From: Paraphaeosphaeria minitans
Lineage: Eukaryota; Ascomycota; Dothideomycetes; Pleosporales; Didymosphaeriaceae
Direction of reading: 5' to 3'
Length of the DNA stretch: 64,000 bases
Assembly: GCA_015832175.1 (NCBI GenBank)
Contig: WJXW01000001.1
Coordinates: 930,001-994,000, forward strand
Under the pieces are notes generated by a model. It made no database searches. It was not told the origin of the DNA and saw only the letters and a list, made by a program, of their open reading frames with translations. Each line of letters opens with the position of its first letter. Positions within the stretch are counted from its first letter, which is position 1. Made by a program: the position numbers and the translations under genes. Positions 55,300 through 64,000 of the stretch are shown here, one piece after another.

Positions 55300-58200
55300 T
55301 TCTCTACTTCCTATTTATATAGGTCTAGGTCCACTTCTTCTAGCTCTAGGGCTAGGCCTAGCTAGGCGTTAGCCTAGGTCTAACTAGGCAAAGGATTATC
55401 CGCCGCTTACTTAAGGAGGTTAATATAAACAGTCTTATAGAGATTGCTAGGCAGGTCTAGCGTTACTATAAATAGGGATAGTATAGCTATTATAGTATAC
55501 TTAACTTTAAGCTAGTTAAGTTTCTTTTTTAGCTAGTTAGTTTTTATATTACGTAGTAAGAACTATATTTTATCTCTAACTTAGAATTGCTCTATAGGGC
55601 GGTAAGTGTAGTTTATAGCCTCTATAGTGCGCTACTATCTATAGGTAATAGTAGTCTAGGCTAAAGCTATCTTTCTTTTAAAGTAGTCTAGAAAGTGCTT
55701 TACCCTTCTAGCGGGGGTATAAGTAGACTTCGCTAGTAAGAGGATTCTCTTAAGGAGATTAACGTAATATCTATTTAGTAAAAAGTTTAGGCTTAGGCCT
55801 ATAGTAGTAGATACTCTATTATTTAATATAAGCTAGTAGGCTAGGAAGTAGTCTAGCTAGTCTGTCTATTTAAAGTTAACTATAATATAGAGGACTAAAA
55901 GTACCTCCTAGTTTACTCTCTCTGTGCCACTGTTAGTCTAGGGGTAGTATACTATAGAGAGGAGTTATTTTATTCTAGTTAATTTATATAGCGTAGTCTA
56001 GAACTTCCCTAGCTAGTCTAAGCCTCTATCTATAATTAGTAAGGTAGGGAAGCTATAAAACTACTACTATATATTATAGAAGTAAGCTGTATAGTGCTCT
56101 ACTATTATAGAAGTTATAGCTTCTAGTTATATATACTTTAACAGCCTATTAGTAATTACAAGTAGGTATTGCGGTGCTGCTATAGAGGCCTAGGGGAGGT
56201 CTACTATAAAATCTATTAAGAGTTGCGCCTAGTACTAGTCTATAATTAGGAGTGGCTATAGGAGACTTTGCCACTTCTACTAGTTTATATACGCTCCTAC
56301 GCAGTGGTAATTACGCACAAATTAGGTAATATTTTTAAATATATTATTCTAGTAGTAGTTCTAGTAGATAATTTTAAACGTAGAGTTCTTTCTAAGATAG
56401 CTTATAACTAGAGACTTATGTGCGCACTATATAATAGCGGTAGTAAAAGGTTCCTAAGCTAGGACCTAAAGGACTCCTTACTATAGAAGGGACCTATACG
56501 CACTAATTATATAGTCCCTAATTTATTAGAAGGTAGCAGCTACTATAGGGAATATATAGTTACTATAGTGTACTGCCTTAAGCCTAATATAGTAGGGGGG
56601 GAACTTTACTATAACTATATCCTAAAGTGCTTATAGATGCGTATTAGTAAAAATCTAAGCCCCTACTAGCGCTGTTAAAGATTACGTCTACACTAGGGTA
56701 GCCTAAATAGTTCTAGGCACTATTAGCGGGGCGTTTATTCTTATCTACTAGGCTATATCCTACTTACGCTGGCTTAATACGTCTAGCCTAGCTACCTAGA
56801 ATCTAGGCTAGTAGTAGAGGTGGAAGCAAAAGGTAGAGAGTAACTCTAACTACTAGTACTAGCGCTTACTTAATTTTTAGATCTTTATAAAGTATTTAAG
56901 GTTCTTATAGTCTATTAGAATTTTAAAAGGGTGTACTACTTCTATTAGCTCTAGTCTCTATACCTATAGGGCCTACATAATTATAAGTAGCTCTTTGTTA
57001 TAAATAGTGTAGTTCTGCTAGGCTAGTGTTAGGGCTGTAGAGTAGTAGGCTATAGAGTGCTAGATCTTCTTAATACGTTAGGAGAGGTAGGCCCTAGTAG
57101 CGCTACTTAAGTAGTCTACCTCTACTAGCGTGTTACGCTCTAGGTCCTAGAGCGCTAGGATAGGCCCTATATAAATATATCCTTTAGGGCCTAAAAGGCC
57201 TCTTATTCCTTAGGGCCTTATTAAAATAGGACCCTTTTCTTAGTAAGGGTATATAGGGGTGCAGCCTACTTAGAGAATTAGGGGAGAAAGTTATAATAGA
57301 AGTTAGCAAAGCTAATAAAGTAGCAGACTATATACACTATAGAGGGGGTGTTCTATTAATTAATTACTTATATCTTTACTAGATTAGGACGAATAGCCTT
57401 ACCTACTATAATAAGATACCCTAGATACCTAACCTCTATTATCGCGAATTTATATTTCCCTAGGTCTATATATAGTCTAGCTTTCTATAGAAGTCCTAGC
57501 ACTTATCGCACATAGTCCTAGTGTTAGCGTAGGGGCCCTATTATATAGATAAGGACATTATCTAGGTAAGCTATATATATATTACCTAGAGTATCTTTTA
57601 GAGCGCTATTAATATAGCGCTAGAATATAGTAGGTGCCCTAGTTAGTTTAAATAGGACTACTAACTACTTAAAAAGGCCAAACTAGGTATAGAATATAGT
57701 GTAGTATTCTTCCCCCTTTATAACTTACAGCTTATAGAAGGTAGTGTAGATATCTACCTTTATAAACTAAGTGGCCTAGGAGAGGGTGCGCAGTGTCTCT
57801 TTAATAAGTAGAAGAGAGTACTAATTTAGCTTAGAAATTGCATTAATCTCCTAATAGTTAACATATAGGCGCTATTTCCCCCTAGGCTTTAGGGCTAGAA
57901 AAACTAGAGCGCCTACTAAAAAGGAGCTAGCTTATATCTAGTTTTTATCTATAAGTTCTATAAGTTGGCGCTAAAGTTCCGCTAGCTAATCTCTAGACAT
58001 ACTATATAGTGGGCCTTAAAGTAGTCTTAGGAGGGAGCCGCTTAGGGTCTACCTTAAGTAGATATAGTAGTCTAACGTGCCCTAGTGTAGTAGGAGGCTA
58101 AACGCCTTAGTTTTATTAAAGATAGTAGTGTACTCTACTAGTTCTAAAGAAAGAGTCCTACTATTTTTAGTAAGGCCTAGCCCTACTACGTCGTAGGGGG

Positions 58201-58750
58201 GTAGAGGTTCTACTGTATAAAGAAGCGTTATTATAAGTATCTAAGTAATATCCTAGAGCAAAGTTAGGAATACCCCTTTCTAGTTTTTATCTAGAGTATT
58301 AAAAGGTGTTACGTTATCCTCTTTATCTACTAGTGTGGCAAAGAGACCCTACCTCTTTACTATCTAGGTATTAAGAGCGACAAGACCCCTAGCTACGCTA
58401 ATTATAATTTTACTACTATAAATATCTACTACTACCCTAGACTTAGCTAGCTAGGGGGCCCCTAGGATTATATTCTAGTAGAGGTTAGGAATTATATAAG
58501 CGTAAAGAGTCTATTACTATCTAGATATATTATAAGGCACTACTACTATCTTTGTAATAAGGGTCTATAATAATAACCTAGCAGCCTATTCTAGCTCCTA
58601 GGCTAGGATTATAATATACTATAGTAAGAGCGAATTCACTAGCCTAGGGCTAATTACTGCAAAGTATTTACACCCTATATTAATTAGGGCCTCTATATAC
58701 TATATACTATTAAGGAAGACGTAGAGGGTAGGGGTAGGCCTATTTATACC
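55300..58750 (-). pseudogene. Gyp-3 pol, RIP-degraded
   Basis: This is a degraded Ty3/Gypsy pol on the minus strand. The reverse transcriptase catalytic box reads Tyr-Leu-Asp-Asn at 57557-57568, followed by Val-Leu-Ile-Tyr. RNase H shows Tyr-x-Ile-Tyr-x-Lys-Glu-Leu near 56985-57010. The integrase zinc-binding part is near 56290-56330, and the core Phe-Ile-Val-Asp-Leu-Pro near 56195-56215. Further core motifs (Ile-Asp-Arg-Gly) lie near 56020-56035. Order and spacing are those of a Ty3/Gypsy element. The first catalytic Asp is kept and the second is Asn, as in Gyp-1. The protease lies in the right part (about 58200-58700) but was not clearly resolved. Confidence 0.82.
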
Positions 58751-59988
58751 TACTCTAGCCCTAGCCACTCTAACTATCGCAGCTTGCCCTAATTATACCT
58801 TTATTAATACTATTACGCTTAGCCCCTACGTTAGCGCTAGACTAGGGGCTATTCTTTTCCTAACTAGATACTTATCTTATTATACTAAGGTTAGATTGCA
58901 ATTGCCTAGAGTAAAACTATATTAGGGTAGGCTCTAGCTATATAGTTAGGCTTACTATAGCGAGTGCACACGCCTATGTCTTAGCGTTGCTAGAAAATAT
59001 ATTTAGGTATCTAGTTTAGGCGCTACTTACCTGCCTCTCCGCTAGCTTAGGGCTAGGTTAAGGTTAAAACTGCTATAGGAGCTATATAGACGTTGCTATT
59101 ACTATCTTTAAAAGAGGGCTAGCCACTTTTATAAAAGGTAGCTTAAGTAGTAAGTTTATCTTCTAAGGCCTCTATTTTAAGGTCTACTATAATCTATAAA
59201 AACCTAGTAACAGCTACGTTATAGTCCCCTTTAGGAACGTTATAGTTAAGGGTAACTATATAGATATTACGCTAGATTATGTAGCGCAACTTACATAGTT
59301 TCTTAGTGTTACTTTACTAGCTACTACCTACCTCTACTAAGGTCTATTTAAAGTAAACGTAAAAGTTAGAGAAACTTTTTCTAGGGCCCTACCTAATTAT
59401 ATTAAGGCGTGCTTTAGCCTTTTACTAGGCGTGTTTATTAGTGTATATAAAGGTGAGGTACTGTATAAACGTCTATAGGTTAAACTAGCTATCCGCCCCC
59501 CTAGTTTAGTAGAAGGCCGCTACTATATCCTAAAAACTATTATCTAAGTAGTCCTATATTAGCGCCTATTCCTCTTAGGGGGAGCTAATAAACTACTTAT
59601 TAGCCTAGAGCTTATAATCTATTATAACCTTTTAAGCCCTAAACTATATTTTTAAGCCCTTAAACTTAGTTAGGCTTAAAAGCAGTTTACGCTGTAGGAT
59701 TAGCTAGTCTATACTAGTAAATAGAGATCTGCCCCTTATAGTAGAGGTGGACAGGCCTAGGGTGGTGCTAGCGTAAGCCTATTAGCGTATAAAGAGCTTA
59801 CACAGCTCTTTATTCTAGAGTTATAGTGTTTATATAGTAGAGTAGTCTTTGTCTCTAGCAGTAATTAAGTTCTATAGTTATTTAACTAACTTAGCGATAT
59901 TAGAGGCATCTATTAGTAGGTTATTCTAGACTTTATTATATTTCTTTATTCCTTTAAATAACTCTTTTCTAGAAGATCTAGAATTTAA
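58751..59988 (-). pseudogene. Gyp-3 gag, RIP-degraded
   Basis: This is the region between pol and the 5' LTR on the minus strand. A zinc knuckle is readable at about 58922-58972: Cys-Thr-Arg-Tyr-Ser-Lys-Pro-Asn-Tyr-Ile-Ala-Arg-Ala-Tyr. This is a Cys-x2-Cys-x4-His-x4-Cys motif with three ligands turned to Tyr. The part from about 59000 to 59900 should hold the capsid but is poorly readable. The start is not determined. Confidence 0.65.
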
Positions 59989-60181
59989 TATTATAGGCTA
60001 GCCTTAGAGAATAAACAGAACTGTAAGTGCTAAATATAAAGGATAAATTCTAGGTATTAAGTCTCTATAGGGGGGTGTGCTGCTTATAAGAAGAGTTTTC
60101 CTTAGTAGGTTCACTTCTTTTAGGGCGGTTCCTTTCCTCAAGATCCTTCTAAAGGCTGGGGCTATGCCCTAGCCCATTACA
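59989..60181 (-). repeat. Gyp-3 5' LTR (193 bp)
   Basis: It reads TATTATAGGCTAGCC to AGCCCATTACA on the plus strand, the same length as 53044-53236. The inner end carries two G-to-A changes. It abuts Gyp-1 E-right at 60182 without a TSD matching the other side. Confidence 0.9.
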
Positions 60182-62153
60182 TCCTAAGTCTATAAAAGCT
60201 TAAGCCTATACTCCTTTAAGCTATACTAGTAGCTTAACTAATGCTATACTTACTATAGCATTTAATTTAATAAAGGCGTTTTCTTGTCTAAGTTTAGGCC
60301 TAAAAAAGATATCTGTTTATATAGGTTATAGTTAAGTTCTAGTGCCTAGTATACGCTTCTAAGCATCCGCTTTTATTCTTAAGTATATAGTTTGTGTAGA
60401 TTGTCTTCTTCTTTTTCCTATAAGAATGTTCTGCTGTTTCTCCTCCTGCGGTCTTTACTATTCCTATGTACTAGTTAAATTAGTAGTTCTATTATTACTT
60501 CCTACGTAAGGCAGTTTATAAAGCTGTCTAAGTGTTTAGCTATATAGTAGTATTCGCAGTCTTAGTTTAGACACGTATACTAGTGTAGTTATATATAGTC
60601 TCTATTAATAAGTATATTATAGTATTTATTACCCTTTAGCGTAAGGTAAGGAAAGTATTTTACTTATTATTTATTCTAGAGGTGTTTATTATAAGCTGCA
60701 ATAAGGTAGTCTATCTATATCTATCTACAGCGCAGTTTCCTTCTAGGTTATTTCTTATTCTCCCCTTTTTCTATCTTATGTTATATATATGTTAGTTCTT
60801 CGCAATGCGTCTATATATAGAATTAGTATGTAGGATTTTAGTAGTTTAGGTAGTACTTTAGTACGTAGTCTAACTTCTTATTTTTATAGGGTTATATTCC
60901 TTTTAGTGCCTAGTAGGGTTCTATATAGTCCTAAATATTTAGTTTATACTTAGGTAACATAGGGTTATCTTCTTCCTGCCTACTTTGTGAGTAAGGAGTA
61001 GAAAATCTTAGTATCTTTTCTACGTCTTCTACGTTGTGGTATATATTAGAGTTGTCTTCTAGATCTTTATATAGTTGTAAGTTAGGTAAATCTAATTACT
61101 TACTTTATTCTAGTGTAACATGTTAGTAACTAAATAGCGTTATAATAACCTCCTATTCCTTATTAGGTTCTTAGTCCTTAATAGTTAGTACATTTAACTT
61201 AGTTTAATAGACTTTGTTCTTTAATCTATAGTTCCTAGCTATATAGCCTAGTTTGCTATATATAAAGCATTTACAGGTCTTAGTTATTAGTTATTAACTT
61301 CTATTAGAGACGCGTTTGTTAGGCTACTTAGGGCCTATCCTTCCTTCTTTTTCTTTACCTAAGTAGTTAAACTAGACGTCTTCTATTAGTTTATATCTCT
61401 AGTAGTTCCTTAGCTATTACTTTTAGACAATTCTAATAGGGTTCTTATAAACTATTTTTGCTAGTTATCTAAAGCTTATCGCCCTAGGGTTTTAGTAGAA
61501 CTCTTATTACAATAAAAACTATTCTTTATTAATCCTAATAGTTTCTTTATACAGTTCCTTAAAGTTAGTAATTTACGCACTACTATATAAGAGTTCCTTA
61601 CGTAGTTTCTGTTTAAGTCTTTGTTTATATATATTTTAGAGAGATTTATTATCCTAGTTAAGCTACACAGCGTATCTATAAAACTTAGCTATATACTTAG
61701 CTACTAATTATTTCTAAGTTATAGTCTAAATCTTTACCTTTATAATAGAGTCCTTATTAGTAATCTTAAAGAGTTATTTAAGGCATTTCTTAAAGTTATT
61801 ATAATCCTTAATAATGTTAACTGCATTAGCGTGCTTGTTTACATAATTATTATTATTGTTATTATAGTCTATTCCTAGGTACTTTTTAAAATAGGGATAG
61901 ATCTATAATCCTATATCTCCTTATATATATATTACTGCAAAGATAACCTTCTTCTTATCTTTAAAGGGTTTATTTAAGTTAAAGAAGTAGAGGTCTAACT
62001 AAAGAATCTAGACGTTAGTTTAAGATTATTCACTAAAGTAGAAATTAGGTTTATACGCCTTACTAATATCTTTTATAGGAGTAATCTTAGTGGCACCTAA
62101 AGCTATAAAAGAGGTAGGAGTTTGTAAAGTACTTATATTAAGGGTGATTAAGA
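60182..62153 (-). pseudogene. Gyp-1 E-right gag and protease start
   Basis: This is the reverse complement of Gyp-1 gag and the beginning of protease, collinear with 1778-3755 of copy A. Unlike copy B it reaches the true gag start next to the LTR (61930-62153). The zinc knuckle lies near 61235-61280 and is degraded. The gene is truncated at 60182, so nothing downstream of the protease active-site region is present. Confidence 0.84.
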
Positions 62154-62569
62154 TATTAAATCTAAAAGGGTAGCTAGTCCTAAAGGGTTAAGGTTAGTTC
62201 TTAGGCAGGAGTACTTATAGAAGGTAGAAAGTCTTATTAATATAATAGTATCTTACAAAGTGTAATAAATTAACAATTTAGTCTACTAGAATCTAAATAA
62301 TAGATTAATAAATAGATTAAATATAAGTATAAAAAGTCTATCCTTGCGTTCCTATATACTAAGCAAAGTCCGCTCTATAGGGAGCGCTCTATAGAGAGTA
62401 GTCACGTGTGTTATGCTCTAGTACAGAGCAATTAAGCGCTCTATAGAGAGTAGTTACGTAACTCTTTTATTTAAGGCGTAGCCGGCCTCAAATTCTGCTT
62501 AATCCTTACTACGCGCCTACTAGGTACAAAACCAGCTTCTCGCCATTATGTGGATTTTAGATCCTAATA
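62154..62569 (-). repeat. Gyp-1 E-right 5' LTR (416 bp)
   Basis: This is the reverse complement of a copy C type LTR of 416 bp, the same length as the E-left LTR, from TATTAAATC to GATCCTAATA. It contains the gagcgctc-rich repeat. It is followed directly by Cop-2 LTR sequence. Confidence 0.92.
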
Positions 62570-62780
62570 GTAGAGACTTTATAAGACCTTACCTACCTAT
62601 AAGGACCCGTATAAGGACCCCCTACTTAGGTCAGCGCTAAGAGGCAGAGACTTTATAAGGTCCTTAGTGCTCCTTTGTACAATAGACTAGACGTAATTAA
62701 TTAAACCTACTTCTTACCCTTTACACAATAGTGTACTATTAACCCTTAAATGCTTAATTATAAATTAAGCCAAACCAATA
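62570..62780 (+). repeat. Cop-2 LTR, left part removed
   Basis: This is the right part of a Cop-2 LTR, beginning within a 74-bp unit (gtagagactttataag), with one further full unit, and ending AAGCCAAACCAATA. It is followed by TTATT (62781-62785), the same five bases that precede the Cop-2 LTR at 50772. It is thus the outer LTR of that one insertion. Confidence 0.9.
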
Positions 62781-62785
62781 TTATT

Positions 62786-64000
62786 AAAGGTATTTATCTA
62801 AGGCCTATAGGCTAGCTTCTAAGAAGTAATCTAACTAAACTGCGCATTAACTACGCCCCCGCTACTTATTATCTTTATTATCCTTACTATCCTTACTATT
62901 CTCGCTTACTATACCTCTAGTAGTAACCTCCTCTCTGCTCTTTTTATTACTATTGTCTAAGTTACCCTTATTTTAGCGAGGAGCAGACACTAGATTAATC
63001 TAGAATAAGTTATTAGTATACGTTTTAAGTGTAGGAAAGGTGCAAACTTACTATATACTATATAAAGGGAATAACTACTTTAAAAGTATTAGTAATCTAA
63101 CACTACTTTACTAGAATTAAGCCTAGATACTAAGGGCTAGTAGTAGGCACCTAGATTACTATACCTATAGGTATACTAACACAAGCTATAATACGCTAGT
63201 AGTTAGCTAGCTCTAAGTTAAATTACTTTTAGTAATAAGCTAGCTTTAGGCCTACTACCTTTATATACTTATCTATCTTACGCTACCTACCTAGGGTCTC
63301 TATAACTATAATATAATAGTAGTTACAAAGGGCGTATAGGCGATTAAGGCGCCTATTTATCACTTTTAGCACTTATAAGTATTAGCTAAAGCGTATATAT
63401 AACGTATAACTCTAGATATACTAAGTCGCACCTTCTATAATTACTTTTAATATAATAGTTATAGCGCTTATTATTATCTTTAGTATAGTTTTTAAAAAGC
63501 TTTACTAAGTTCTATATATAGTGTATATAAGTTATAAGCACTACGTTATAGTCTACGTACTTAGTATCTTTACTAAACGTAAAGATAGTAGTATTATAGA
63601 GATTAGACTTCTTAATATATTTAGGTACTAAGTAGTATAGTATTTTAAGTAATTAAAGGGGTTATTTAAAGATTAAGTACTCTATCTATACTAAGAATAA
63701 GTTATATATATATTATGTAGGTAGAGAGTACACGAAGATTAAAATAATATTAACACTATATAGCTCTATTACCCTATATTACAAAAGGCTATAGTAAATA
63801 GAAGGCGTAAGAGCTTTATAATAAATAATATATATAATGCGTTTATAATATACGCTATTTACTTATAACGCGCTACTATTGCGTATATAACACGCACCCC
63901 TATAGACACTCTTTTCTTTTCTTATAGGGTGAGGTTTTTATTAAGGCTATAGTATACTATAAAGGACTATAGCTAGAGAGGGAGGTTCTGTAATAGGTAG
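62786..64000 (+). other. Unidentified, coding-like right edge
   Basis: By the TSD logic this should continue whatever lay downstream of 50771, that is, the end of Gyp-2 or its target. No Gyp-2 LTR is found. From about 63300 to the window end a plus-strand reading with stops as Gln/Trp is protein-like (basic and aromatic-rich, for example around 63640-63760), but I recognise no domain. An inverted pair (caccccta near 63895 and tagggtg near 63926) surrounds a pyrimidine tract. It could be the 3' accessory region of Gyp-2 or another degraded element. Confidence 0.35.

Larger units (their letters stand above)
53044..60181 (-). mobile_element. Gyp-3 element, full-length, minus strand
   Basis: This is a third Ty3/Gypsy family of 7138 bp on the minus strand. 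The LTRs are 193 bp each (53044-53236 and 59989-60181), TGTTATGGGCTAGCC to GCCCATTACA. On the minus strand a gag zinc knuckle, reverse transcriptase, RNase H and integrase occur in Gypsy order from right to left. A long plus-strand frame lies between integrase and the 3' LTR. The flanks do not match (GTTAG at 53039-53043, TCCTA at 60182-60186), so the two ends do not come from one simple insertion. C and G remain more common than in Gyp-1. Confidence 0.88.
60182..62569 (-). mobile_element. Gyp-1 E-right, minus strand
   Basis: This is the 5' part of a minus-strand Gyp-1 element: protease start, gag and the 5' LTR (62154-62569). It starts at a point equal to about 3755 of copy A and is followed on the right by a Cop-2 LTR fragment beginning GTAGAGAC. 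The flanks of E-left and E-right differ (CAAAC and GTAGA) and fall at different positions of the Cop-2 LTR. The two halves therefore probably come from two separate Gyp-1 insertions. Confidence 0.86.

Noticed and set aside
1..64000. A genetic code in which TAA and TAG mean Gln, as in some ciliates
   Set aside because: Gln readings look good, but TAG also replaces conserved Trp in chromodomains, Cys/His ligands are changed to Tyr, and CAA/CAG still occur in the same genes. Transitions on both strands explain all of this.
1..64000. tRNA or rRNA genes
   Set aside because: No cloverleaf-compatible stretch with intact A and B boxes and no rRNA-like conserved sequence was noticed by eye. A tRNA scan could still be run, but nothing supports a call.

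Overview
This window looks like a block of dead, nested LTR retrotransposons from a filamentous ascomycete (Pezizomycotina-type) genome. No intact gene is present. Every recognisable coding region is riddled with TAA/TAG. Copies of the same element differ, in the stretches compared by eye, almost only by C-to-T and G-to-A changes, and TpA is extremely common. This is the signature of repeat-induced point mutation (RIP). When stops are read as the Gln or Trp codons they replaced, long stretches of gag and pol become readable. Stops also fall at conserved Trp positions of chromodomains, which argues for RIP and against a reassigned genetic code.

Five families can be separated; the names are local to this report. 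Gyp-1 is a Ty3/Gypsy chromovirus with copies A (1367-7950), B (455-20449, minus), C (37448-44153) and the halves E-left/E-right (51079-53043 and 60182-62569, minus). Gyp-2 is a second chromovirus (45668-50771, plus three tandem LTRs from 45136 and a solo LTR at 35104-35319). Gyp-3 is a third Ty3/Gypsy family (53044-60181, minus). Cop-1 is a Ty1/Copia family (9481-16799, plus a minus copy at 30496-44632). Cop-2 is a second Ty1/Copia family (20450-30495, a solo LTR at 36088-36473, and fragments at 333-454, 50772-51078 and 62570-62780).

The nesting can be read from target-site duplications (TSDs). In the left stack, Gyp-1 B sits in a Cop-2 LTR. B was hit by Gyp-1 A (AAGTA), Cop-1 (TCTTT) and Cop-2 (left side TATAA). 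In the middle stack, the minus Cop-1 copy was hit by Cop-2 (right side ACTAC), a Gyp-2 solo LTR (GCATA), a Cop-2 solo LTR (ACTAG) and Gyp-1 C (AGGTT). In the right stack, Gyp-2 was hit by Cop-2 (TTATT), whose two LTRs were hit by Gyp-1 copies that are now fused through Gyp-3. Two places have mismatched TSDs and missing internal sequence, best explained by crossovers between dispersed copies.

The most interesting content is extra coding capacity near the 3' ends of the elements. Gyp-1 copies carry, between pol and the 3' LTR and on the opposite strand, a small ORF of about 156-172 codons. It starts Met-Pro, has a Cys-Ser-Lys-Cys motif at residues 47-51 and continues as a charged, coiled-coil-like region. 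Gyp-3 may have a larger antisense frame in the same place, and Cop-2 and Cop-1 may have extra sense frames after pol. About 332 bases at the left edge, 500 bases at 44638-45135 and 1.2 kb at the right edge were not identified. No RNA gene, CRISPR array or intact host gene was seen.
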